NCBI RefSeq assembly: GCF_001648155.1
Contig: NZ_CP015199.1
Span: 3,419,001-3,483,000 of the forward strand
Direction: 5' to 3'
Source of the DNA: Chryseobacterium glaciei
GTDB lineage: Bacteria > Bacteroidota > Bacteroidia > Flavobacteriales > Weeksellaceae
DNA length: 64,000 nucleotides
A model generated the notes under the pieces. The model ran no database searches. It saw only the letters and a program-made list of their open reading frames with translations, and was not told the DNA's origin. A program made the position numbers and the translations under genes. Position 1 is the stretch's first letter, and each line of letters begins with the position of its first letter. Below are positions 17,225 to 24,602 of this stretch, piece by piece.

Positions 17225-18280
17225 ATGACAACACAAGAATTTTTAGGAAAAGAAGACTTTACAATAAGCTCACAAACAGTTTCAGAAAGCTGTCCGTCGA
17301 ATATTGCCTTAATTAAATATTGGGGAAAATATGACAATCAGATTCCTGCAAATCCGAGTATCAGTTATACTTTAAATCATTGTAAAACGAATACAACAGT
17401 AGAGTTTTTAGCTGGAGAACCATTTTCTGTACAAACATTTTTAGCAGGAAATGAAGAGGTTAAATTTGCTGAAAAAATCGAAAAATATTTTAAAAATATC
17501 GACCAATATTTGCCTTGGATTTTAGAAGGAAAATACATCATCAGAACAGAAAATACGTTCCCTCACAGTTCAGGAATAGCAAGTTCAGCTTCAGGATTTG
17601 GAGCGATTGCAAAATGCCTGATGAAGTTGGATGAAGTTTTTTCTGAGAAAACATCTGATGAAGAATCATTAAAAAAAGCGTCATTTCTGGCTAGATTAGG
17701 AAGCGGAAGTGCTTGCAGAAGTCTTTACAACGGATTGGTTGTTTGGGGACAATCTCAAGTAAAAGGAAGTTCAGATTTATATGCCGTACAATATCCGGAT
17801 GATGAAATTCATGAGATTTTCAAGGATTTTAATGATTGGGTTTTGCTGATTCATGAAGGTCAGAAAACGGTTTCTTCGACGGTTGGACACGGTTTGATGA
17901 ATACAAATCCATATGCAGAAAGAAGATTTCAGGAAGCGAGAGAAAATTTTATTCCAATGATTGAAATCCTTAAAAGTGGTGATTTACAAAGTTTTATCAA
18001 ATTAGTTGAACACGAAGCTCTTACACTTCACGCAATGATGATGATGAGTGATCCTGCTTTTATTTTAATGAAGGTTGGAACATTGGGAGTGATCAATAAA
18101 ATCTGGGATTTCAGAAGAGAAACTAATTTACCTTTATTTTTTACATTGGATGCCGGTGCAAACGTTCATCTTTTATTTCCGAATGACGGTTCTGAAGAAA
18201 AAATTAAATCATTTATTGAAGCTGAATTATTACAACATACTCAAAACAATGGAGTAGTGAAGGATGTTATGAAGTTTTAA
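17225..18280 (+). CDS. mvaD: Diphosphomevalonate decarboxylase
   Basis: This 351-residue GHMP-family protein starts its core with SCPSNIALIKYWGKYD and SISYTLN, then FPHSSGIASSASGFGAIAKC (the GHMP ATP loop), LARLGSGSACRSLYNG, and a late TLDAGANVHLLFP. These are the standard motifs of mevalonate diphosphate decarboxylase, which makes isopentenyl diphosphate from mevalonate diphosphate. It shows that the organism uses the mevalonate pathway, known in Flavobacteriia. It lies 101 nt after the acyl-CoA ligase. Confidence 0.95.
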   Translation: MTTQEFLGKEDFTISSQTVSESCPSNIALIKYWGKYDNQIPANPSISYTLNHCKTNTTVEFLAGEPFSVQTFLAGNEEVKFAEKIEKYFKNIDQYLPWILEGKYIIRTENTFPHSSGIASSASGFGAIAKCLMKLDEVFSEKTSDEESLKKASFLARLGSGSACRSLYNGLVVWGQSQVKGSSDLYAVQYPDDEIHEIFKDFNDWVLLIHEGQKTVSSTVGHGLMNTNPYAERRFQEARENFIPMIEILKSGDLQSFIKLVEHEALTLHAMMMMSDPAFILMKVGTLGVINKIWDFRRETNLPLFFTLDAGANVHLLFPNDGSEEKIKSFIEAELLQHTQNNGVVKDVMKF

Positions 18281-18305
18281 TTAAGATAAAAACATACTTA
18301 AACAT

Positions 18306-18364
18306 CAATAGGAACGGGCTTTAGCCCGTTTTTGTTGTATAGGAATACAATTGACTTTAGTCAA
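18306..18364. repeat. GGGCTTTAGCCC hairpin repeat, copy 2, with a second small hairpin
   Basis: The GGAACGGGCTTTAGCCCGTT segment is identical to copy 1 at 14007-14026 and is followed by a T run, so it can end mvaD transcription. Directly after it a second hairpin TTGACTTTAGTCAA appears at 18351-18364. The shared TTTAG core suggests that both come from one repeat family. Confidence 0.6.
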
Positions 18365-18376
18365 AACATATTAAAA

Positions 18377-19462
18377 TCAATCCTCAGTCACAACCGCATC
18401 ACGCTCCCCATCCTCTTCTTTTCCTTCCTGGATCATTTCTTCAGCTTGAATTTTTTCTTCTGTAGTCGCTTTTTCTATTCTTTCTTCCTGCTGATCATTG
18501 TGATGATCTATAAAAAATTCACAATAAACGGGAAGATGATCAGAACCGAAATTTTCCAAAGTAGTAAGCTTTTCAATAAAAATATCTTCACTATGGAACA
18601 TCAGATCAATCGGAAATCTCAACATACGGTATTTTGCATGAAACGTTGACACAAAAGCACGACCGATTCTAGGATCAATCAAATGACTCGTTTTTCTAAA
18701 TAATATCGACGATTTTGACCACGCAACATTATTAAAATCTCCCACAACAATTACGGGCTTATCAATTTTTTTTACACGTTTTGCTGTACTCAATAAATCA
18801 CCGTCTCTTTCTTTTGAAGTTTCTTCTTCGGTAGGACTTGGTGGTGGTGGATGAACCCCGAAAAAGACAAATGAAAATCCATCTTCAGTCATTAAATGCA
18901 CTTCAATACTCGGAATATCATTAGCAACAAAATAATGTGTTTTAGCCTCTTTAATTTCTATTTTAGAATAAAAATGCATTCCGTAGGTATTTTCCAGCGT
19001 TACTTTATGATGATAGGGATAGTCTTTTTCCAAAGGCTGCATCGCTTTTTCCCAATCTTCGTTGCTTTCCATTGTCAGAAAAATTTCAGGATTGTATTTT
19101 TCTATTAATTTAATAAATCTGCTGTATTCTGTATTGAATTGATACACATTTGCTGAAATAAAATGTATTTTTTGAGATGATTTCTGCTGTCTTGAATGTT
19201 TTTTCACAGGATAAACAGGAGTATATTTTACCAATATAACGCCATGATGAACAAACATTAATCCTAAAAAACCTTGAAAATACCAGAAATATTCTGAATG
19301 AGAATCAGCCAAAAAGCCTAAAATAAAAGTAATAATAATGAAATAAGTGATCTGGATCTTACCAAATTCAGGAACTCTAAATACCCAATGTGAATTTTGA
19401 ATTTTAGGTAAAAGCGTTAAAATTAATAACAGTACAACTAAGATAAGGTAAACATTCCACAT
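18377..19462 (-). CDS. Membrane-anchored endonuclease/exonuclease/phosphatase domain protein
   Basis: This 361-residue protein has about three N-terminal membrane segments (residues 3-20, 37-52 and 60-78) followed by an EEP catalytic domain. Visible motifs are HFISANVYQFN, LTMESNEDW, FFGVHPPPPS, the metal site VVGDFNNVAWS, and NFGSDHLPVYCEF near the end. The C-terminal tail (about 40 residues) is highly charged and probably disordered. The substrate could be DNA, RNA or a phospholipid head group. Convergent with mvaD. Confidence 0.85.
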   Translation of the reverse strand: MWNVYLILVVLLLILTLLPKIQNSHWVFRVPEFGKIQITYFIIITFILGFLADSHSEYFWYFQGFLGLMFVHHGVILVKYTPVYPVKKHSRQQKSSQKIHFISANVYQFNTEYSRFIKLIEKYNPEIFLTMESNEDWEKAMQPLEKDYPYHHKVTLENTYGMHFYSKIEIKEAKTHYFVANDIPSIEVHLMTEDGFSFVFFGVHPPPPSPTEEETSKERDGDLLSTAKRVKKIDKPVIVVGDFNNVAWSKSSILFRKTSHLIDPRIGRAFVSTFHAKYRMLRFPIDLMFHSEDIFIEKLTTLENFGSDHLPVYCEFFIDHHNDQQEERIEKATTEEKIQAEEMIQEGKEEDGERDAVVTED

Positions 19463-19568
19463 ATTTCTTGAATAAAGGGTTAAAAGTATGATTTTAGTTT
19501 TTAAATTGATGTACAGTTTATATTTTATTTTCCTATTTTTATTCTGTATGATTTAACCGAAAAATAAT

Positions 19569-20015
19569 ATGAATAAAATACTAGCTCTTACTTTATTATT
19601 AAGTACTTTTTGTTTTGGACAGCAATCTAAAAATCAGGATGTTGAAAAACCTATCCGAAATTTATTTCTTGCCATGAAAAATGCAGATCCAGAATTGTTA
19701 AAAACAGTTTTTTCTGATGCTGCTATTCTTCAAACTATTACAAAAGACGGAACAGTAAAAACAGATAATATTCCCGATTTTATTTCTTCAATTTCTAAAG
19801 TTTCAAAAGATGATCTTGATGAAAGAATAACCATTGAAGCGATTCATATTGACGGAAATTTAGCAAGTGTTTTTACGCCATACCAATTCTATTATAAAGG
19901 AAAATTCTTACATTGTGGAGCCAACAGTTTTCAATTGGTAAAGCAAAATAATATCTGGAAAATTCAATATTTAATTGATACCAGAAGAAAGGAAAACTGC
20001 GAAAATTTAAAATAA
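19569..20015 (+). CDS. Secreted NTF2-like (SnoaL/DUF4440-type) protein
   Basis: This 148-residue protein has a Sec signal (about residues 1-17, ending FCFGQ). The mature part reads as an NTF2-like cone fold: helix PIRNLFLAMKNADPELLKTVF, DGTVKTDNIPDFISSI, and strands GNLASVFTPYQFYYKGKFLHCGANSFQLV and WKIQYLIDTRR. This fits the lumazine-binding or DUF4440 secreted group of unknown role. It lies 8 nt before the VOC gene, so the two probably form an operon. Confidence 0.8.
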   Translation: MNKILALTLLLSTFCFGQQSKNQDVEKPIRNLFLAMKNADPELLKTVFSDAAILQTITKDGTVKTDNIPDFISSISKVSKDDLDERITIEAIHIDGNLASVFTPYQFYYKGKFLHCGANSFQLVKQNNIWKIQYLIDTRRKENCENLK

Positions 20016-20023
20016 ATTTTAAA

Positions 20024-20401
20024 ATGAAAATACATCATATCGCAATCATCTGTTCAGATTACGAAGTTTCCAAAAAATTCTACACAGAAGTGATGGGATT
20101 AAATATCATTCGTGAAGTATATCGTGAAGAAAGACAATCTTATAAACTTGATTTAGCCATCGGAGAACATTACGTAATCGAATTGTTTTCATTTCCCAAC
20201 CCGCCAGAAAGACCGTCTCGTCCAGAATCATGTGGTTTAAGACATTTAGCTTTTTCGGTAGAAAATGTCAATGAAAAACGGGAAGAATTAATTAATAAAG
20301 GATTAAACTGCGAAGAAATAAGAATCGATGAATTCACAGGAAAAGAGTTTTTCTTTACCCAAGATCCGGACAAATTGCCTTTAGAGTTTTATGAAATGTA
20401 G
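20024..20401 (+). CDS. VOC (glyoxalase-like) family protein
   Basis: This 125-residue VOC protein has paired beta-alpha-beta units: KIHHIAIICSDYEVSKKFYT, GEHYVIELFSFP, GLRHLAFSVENV and DPDKLPLEFYEM. The metal ligands are probably His5, Glu54 (in VIELF), His76 (in LRHLAF) and Glu122 (in LEFYE). It is close to the YaeR/SMU-like VOC group. The substrate is unknown. It is cotranscribed with the secreted NTF2-like gene. Confidence 0.88.
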   Translation: MKIHHIAIICSDYEVSKKFYTEVMGLNIIREVYREERQSYKLDLAIGEHYVIELFSFPNPPERPSRPESCGLRHLAFSVENVNEKREELINKGLNCEEIRIDEFTGKEFFFTQDPDKLPLEFYEM

Positions 20402-20406
20402 TTAAA

Positions 20407-20790
20407 TTAATGAGCGTAACCTGTAAAGAAACTGATCGCCATAATGGCTAAAACAATCGAAGAAATGACTACATAAACGTAGTCTTTTTCTTTTAAATAA
20501 CCTATCAAAGCAAAAACGATTCTCATTAAAGGTGTAATAATAAGGATAAGAATTCCCAATTGAATAATGGCCATTCCTTCTCCTGCACCAAGAGAATGCC
20601 AGAAGTGGCTCCAAACTTTTTCGGAAGAAGATCCTATATCTAGGCTGGTATATTTTTTAGGCATTTCAAAACCTTCAAAGAAAAGTTTAATAAAACCAAT
20701 TAACGATGTGGCTACAGATAAAAGAACACCTAGCCTCAAAAGATTTCCAACGGAACGGTTTAGATCTACATCAGTGAAATTCTTTCTCAT
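20407..20790 (-). CDS. DUF1634 membrane protein
   Basis: This 127-residue protein has three hydrophobic segments (about 17-34, 73-94 and 103-122) and the start VDLNRSVGNLLRLGVLLS, typical of DUF1634. That family is nearly always next to a TauE/SafE transporter, as here; its start overlaps the transporter stop by one base. Probably an accessory subunit of the anion exporter in the inner membrane. Confidence 0.9.
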   Translation of the reverse strand: MRKNFTDVDLNRSVGNLLRLGVLLSVATSLIGFIKLFFEGFEMPKKYTSLDIGSSSEKVWSHFWHSLGAGEGMAIIQLGILILIITPLMRIVFALIGYLKEKDYVYVVISSIVLAIMAISFFTGYAH

Positions 20791-21620
20791 TATCTGAAAC
20801 TTTTATTGATACCGTTATACATCATGTAAATCGACAAGATTGTGATCACAATGGCGAAGAATGTTTTTAGTTTTTTAGTCTTAGAAACCATTAACGTTTT
20901 TGAACCGATAAAACTTCCAACGACAACACCTACCAAAACGGGAGCTGCAATCACGGGGATAATTTCACCTCTCTGGAAATAAATCATGGCACTCGCCACA
21001 GCGGTTACTCCGATCATGAAATTACTGGTTGTGGTAGAAACTTTAAATGGCAGTCTCATCATGTTATCCATTGCCAAAACTTTCAATGCACCAGAACCGA
21101 TTCCTAATAATCCGGACATTGCTCCTGCAAACATCATCATCAAAAACCCGGGAACTGTATTTCTTGCAGAATAGCTTTTTAATACGCCTTTGTCAGGAAA
21201 TGTTCCGTATAATTTTAGTCTTTCTTCCAAGCTGCCTTTTATCAGAGGCTCCTGATGATCAGGTTTTCCTTTAAGATTTAAAACAACCGTCAAAAGAAGA
21301 ATACTTGCAAAAATAATTCCCAATGTATTCGGATTCAGCATTCCAGAAACTAAAGCTCCAATGATGGCTCCGGCTGTGGTTCCGATCTCCAAAAACATTC
21401 CGATCCTCATATTGGTAAAGCCTTCTTTAACGAAAGCTACCGCCGCACCGGAAGAAGTTCCGATCACAGATATTAATGAAGCACCGATTGCGTAATGCAT
21501 AGGAACGCCGAAACCCAGCGTTAATAAAGGGATGATGATAACTCCTCCTCCTAAACCAGTAAGCGAGCCTAAAAGCCCTGCTGAGATGGCTCCAAGAAAG
21601 AGAATAATGATTTCTGACAT
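20790..21620 (-). CDS. TauE/SafE family sulfite/sulfonate transporter
   Basis: This 276-residue inner-membrane protein has about eight helices. The paired family repeats are visible: LGAISAGLLGSLTGLGGGVI at the start and FAGAMSGLLGIGSGALKV in the second half. The family moves sulfite, sulfonates or related anions. It is the first gene of a two-gene unit with DUF1634. Its start codon follows a -7 box by 4 nt. Confidence 0.92.
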   Translation of the reverse strand: MSEIIILFLGAISAGLLGSLTGLGGGVIIIPLLTLGFGVPMHYAIGASLISVIGTSSGAAVAFVKEGFTNMRIGMFLEIGTTAGAIIGALVSGMLNPNTLGIIFASILLLTVVLNLKGKPDHQEPLIKGSLEERLKLYGTFPDKGVLKSYSARNTVPGFLMMMFAGAMSGLLGIGSGALKVLAMDNMMRLPFKVSTTTSNFMIGVTAVASAMIYFQRGEIIPVIAAPVLVGVVVGSFIGSKTLMVSKTKKLKTFFAIVITILSIYMMYNGINKSFR

Positions 21621-21624
21621 GGTA

Positions 21625-21632
21625 CAAATATA
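21625..21632 (-). promoter_or_regulatory. -7 box (TATATTTG) of the TauE gene, leaderless spacing
   Basis: TATATTTG on the minus strand ends 4 nt before the ATG at 21620, giving a predicted leaderless mRNA. Confidence 0.6.
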
Positions 21633-21680
21633 AAACTATTGACGTTGTCTGACAAACTTTTAAAAAAGATTATTTTAACG

Positions 21681-21688
21681 TAATTTTG
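21681..21688 (+). promoter_or_regulatory. -7 box (TAATTTTG) of the DUF1543 gene
   Basis: TAATTTTG fits TAnnTTTG and lies 17 nt before the ATG at 21706. That is a short leader of about 13 nt, unlike the leaderless divergent TauE gene. Confidence 0.55.
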
Positions 21689-21705
21689 CAGAAACGTACA
21701 AAGAA

Positions 21706-22254
21706 ATGAATTTATTTTATGTCATTCTGGGAGCAACTCCTAAAGGTAGAAATATTGAGCAGCATGATGTTTTTTTCGGAATTGCAGAAAGCCTGAAAGA
21801 TTTAGTTCCTGATATGAAGGATTTTTGGAAGGAAGCAGACGGTAAAATTCACCTTGACTGTCATCAGAAAGTGCAGTTTGCAGACGGTTATGAAGTGAAA
21901 ATTGTTGAAAAAACCGACGCCACTTCGGAAGATCAATTATACTTCCTGAATTTAGGTGGATATAAAAGAGGACACTTTGAGGAGTTTCACGAACAGCATT
22001 TGATGGTCGGAAAATCAATGGGAGAGATCATTAAAAGAGCGAAAAATACAGAGTTTTATAAAATAATGGGTTTCGAAGGCGCTGTAAGTCATGTTGATGA
22101 CAAGCATGGAGTAGATATTGATGATATTTTTAATGTAAATGATATTCTGCCCGAAAAGACGAAAGAAAAATACTCGATTATTTTAATTAAATCCGATGCC
22201 GAAAATCAGGAAAATGAAATAGGATTGGGATATCTGAAAATCGATAAAGTTTAA
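21706..22254 (+). CDS. DUF1543 family protein
   Basis: This 182-residue cytoplasmic protein starts with FYVILGATPKGRNIEQHDVFFG and contains LDCHQKVQFADGYEVKIVEK and LYFLNLGGYKRGHFEEFHE, the marks of DUF1543. The function is unknown. It is followed 50 nt later by purK on the same strand, so cotranscription is possible. Confidence 0.88.
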   Translation: MNLFYVILGATPKGRNIEQHDVFFGIAESLKDLVPDMKDFWKEADGKIHLDCHQKVQFADGYEVKIVEKTDATSEDQLYFLNLGGYKRGHFEEFHEQHLMVGKSMGEIIKRAKNTEFYKIMGFEGAVSHVDDKHGVDIDDIFNVNDILPEKTKEKYSIILIKSDAENQENEIGLGYLKIDKV

Positions 22255-22304
22255 AAATAAAATTAGCTTTAAATTAAATCTAATAGAAAAAATAAAAAGG
22301 AAGA

Positions 22305-23417
22305 ATGAAAATAGGAATTTTAGGAGGAGGACAGCTTGGAAGAATGTTGATTCAGGAAGCATTGAAATATGATGATCAGTTTTATACGCTGGATCCCGCT
22401 TCTGATGCACCTTGTCACAACATCTCATACTTTACGCAGGGAAATTTCAATGATTATGAAACGGTTTTGAATTTTGGTAAAGATAAAGAAGTTGTAACGA
22501 TTGAGATCGAGCATGTAAATGCTGAAGCTTTGGCTGAACTTGAAAAGCAAGGCGTAAAAATAGTTCCGAATTCTAATATTATTAAAACTATTCAACAAAA
22601 AATCCTTCAAAAGGAATTTTATAAAACGCATAACATTCCAAGTCCTGAATTTCAGGTAGTTTGGAACAGGGATGAAGAAATTACAATGCCATTACCTTTT
22701 GTTCAAAAAATGAATACGGGTGGATATGACGGAAAAGGAGTTCAGGTAATTAAAAATGAAATTGATCTTCAAAATCTTTGGCAAGAAGCTTCTGTGATTG
22801 AAAGTTTAGTTGATATTGATAAAGAACTTTCCGTAATTGTTGCAAGAAATGAAAACGGAGAAACAAAGACTTTTCCCGTAACGGAAATGGTTGCAGATCC
22901 CAAACTGAATTTATTAGATTTCAACATCTGTCCGGTTTTTTTAAATGAGGATATTCAGAAACAAATTGATTCTATTACAGAGAAATTTTTAGAGGTTGTA
23001 AATTCTCCCGGACTTTTTGCGATCGAATTATTCTTAGATCAGGAAGGAAAAATTTGGGTAAACGAAACGGCTCCGAGATTGCATAATTCAGGACACCAAA
23101 GTCAGGAAGGAAATGCCAATTCACAGTTCGAACAAATGTATCGAGTGGTAAAAAACCTACCTTTAGCGGATACAGATTCTCTAACTTTCAGTGGAATGTT
23201 AAACTTAGTTGGCGCAGAAGGATTCGAAGGAAAAGTTATTTATGAAGGAATGGATGATGTGCTGAAAATGCCAAAAACCTATGTTCATCTTTACGGAAAA
23301 ACTGAAACCAAGCCCGGAAGAAAAATGGGGCACATTAATGTACTGGCAGACTCGAAGGAAGAGCTGATGGAGAAATTGGTGAAGGTGAAAGAAATGGTGA
23401 GAGTGATTGCGGAATAA
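22305..23417 (+). CDS. purK: 5-(carboxyamino)imidazole ribonucleotide synthase
   Basis: This 370-residue ATP-grasp enzyme is PurK, which carboxylates AIR with ATP and bicarbonate to N5-CAIR in purine synthesis. Visible are the N-terminal GILGGGQLGRMLIQEA, the ATP-grasp segment PLPFVQKMNTGGYDGKGVQV, ELSVIVARNENGE, and WVNETAPRLHNSGHQSQEG near the end. The partner mutase PurE is encoded 5 kb away at 28561 rather than adjacent. Confidence 0.96.
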   Translation: MKIGILGGGQLGRMLIQEALKYDDQFYTLDPASDAPCHNISYFTQGNFNDYETVLNFGKDKEVVTIEIEHVNAEALAELEKQGVKIVPNSNIIKTIQQKILQKEFYKTHNIPSPEFQVVWNRDEEITMPLPFVQKMNTGGYDGKGVQVIKNEIDLQNLWQEASVIESLVDIDKELSVIVARNENGETKTFPVTEMVADPKLNLLDFNICPVFLNEDIQKQIDSITEKFLEVVNSPGLFAIELFLDQEGKIWVNETAPRLHNSGHQSQEGNANSQFEQMYRVVKNLPLADTDSLTFSGMLNLVGAEGFEGKVIYEGMDDVLKMPKTYVHLYGKTETKPGRKMGHINVLADSKEELMEKLVKVKEMVRVIAE

Positions 23418-23428
23418 TTAAAAATATA

Positions 23429-23473
23429 GAATAAAGAAAAAGCTGTAATTATAACTACAGCTTTTCTTTATTC
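23429..23473. terminator. Bidirectional terminator between purK and the next minus-strand gene
   Basis: A stem of about 18 bp, GAATAAAGAAAAAGCTGTA with its reverse complement and one bulged A, has A and T tracts on either side, so it can work on both strands. It overlaps the last codons of the convergent gene. Confidence 0.75.
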
Positions 23474-24217
23474 TTTTAGTAATGAGACCTCTTCCCAATT
23501 ATTGTTTTTATACTGATAAGTTTTGTGAGTGACATTATTATAATTTAAATTATATATAAAGTCCACAACTACAATTTTATTAAGTTTGTTATGAAATTCT
23601 AAATATAAAGTATTGAAATTTTCAGTTTCCTTATTAGTGTTAATTGTTAGGTTTTTGCTTTTAAACGGGAAATAATAAAATTCTTCTTGTGAATTTTTTT
23701 GAGTCTTTAATATTAATCCCTTTTTCCGTTTTTTTGAAAGTTTTAATAATTTTTTTTTATCATTAAGGTCATAACTGCTGAAACTTCCTGAATAGCTTTC
23801 AAGTTTATTGTTTTTTACAAACAAAAAAGAATTTGCTTCCTTTAGAAAAGGAATTAAATTTTTATGATACTTTTTTCTAATAAACCTTATTGTTTTTTTA
23901 TTCCAGAATATAGTCTGATTGAAAGCAGGATTCACGTTTCGAGAGACTTCATCATGAGGAGAAATTAGAATTATCGGTCGACGTAAGCTACTAAAATAAA
24001 AAACTAAATTTTCATTTTTTAATTGGTTAAAATCAATATCTGAAATGATCTTTTGATTAAGTTTAGTATAATTTAAATCTTTAAAATCTACAAGAATTTG
24101 ATGAGTCAAATTTTTGCTTGATTCCTCGTCCAGACTATCTCTTATTTTTCTCTTATTTGTTTGGCTATATAAGCTAGAGCAGATAATAATGAAAAGTAAA
24201 TAAACTATATTTTTCAT
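23468..24217 (-). CDS. Secreted protein of unknown function
   Basis: This 249-residue protein starts at ATG 24217, where a clear signal peptide begins (MKNIVYLLFIIICSSLYSQ). A more upstream TTG would lie inside the preceding gene. The mature part is very rich in Lys, Asn and Phe, with a pattern SLRRPIILISPHDE and later TYQYKNNNWEEVSLL. I do not recognise it. It follows the gene at 24225-24584 by 7 nt. Both have lower GC than their neighbours, so they may be accessory. Confidence 0.65.
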   Translation of the reverse strand: MKNIVYLLFIIICSSLYSQTNKRKIRDSLDEESSKNLTHQILVDFKDLNYTKLNQKIISDIDFNQLKNENLVFYFSSLRRPIILISPHDEVSRNVNPAFNQTIFWNKKTIRFIRKKYHKNLIPFLKEANSFLFVKNNKLESYSGSFSSYDLNDKKKLLKLSKKRKKGLILKTQKNSQEEFYYFPFKSKNLTINTNKETENFNTLYLEFHNKLNKIVVVDFIYNLNYNNVTHKTYQYKNNNWEEVSLLKE

Positions 24218-24224
24218 TATTAAA

Positions 24225-24584
24225 TTATTCATGAATTTTCGGATAATCAATCGTCCATTTTTTTTCTTGGGAATTCCACATCAGATATGGTCCATCAAAT
24301 TCATCCATATATATTAACTCATAAGTACCTTGATTATCTGTTGCATAATTGGGTTTTGTACTCTGATTTTCTTTTTTGAAACCTAATTTTTCAAGTGTTT
24401 TTAAATCTTGATTTTCAGGGAGTTTTTTATTGATTGTTTTATAGACTTCAATATTTTCTATTAATTGATTTCCAAATTGTACATCAGATTTTCGGGTAAT
24501 TTCAATAGGTAAATTCCAGTAAACAGTGAATGCAATTACAAATACAAGAAGTATTGAAACTATAATTATTATGGTTTTTTTCAT
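24225..24584 (-). CDS. Single-pass membrane protein of unknown function
   Basis: This 119-residue protein has one N-terminal membrane helix (residues 4-24, MKKTIIIIVSILLVFVIAF) and a short extracytoplasmic domain with QFGNQLIENIEVYKTINKK, LKTLEKLGF, and a closing GPYLMWNSQEKKWTIDYP. The W-N-x5-W pattern and the linker LPENQDLKTLEKLGF resemble small Bacteroidota proteins seen near immunity-like genes, but no family is certain. It lies 18 nt after the antiporter and 7 nt before the secreted protein. Confidence 0.6.
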   Translation of the reverse strand: MKKTIIIIVSILLVFVIAFTVYWNLPIEITRKSDVQFGNQLIENIEVYKTINKKLPENQDLKTLEKLGFKKENQSTKPNYATDNQGTYELIYMDEFDGPYLMWNSQEKKWTIDYPKIHE

Positions 24585-24602
24585 TATTAAATTTAAAATA
24601 AA

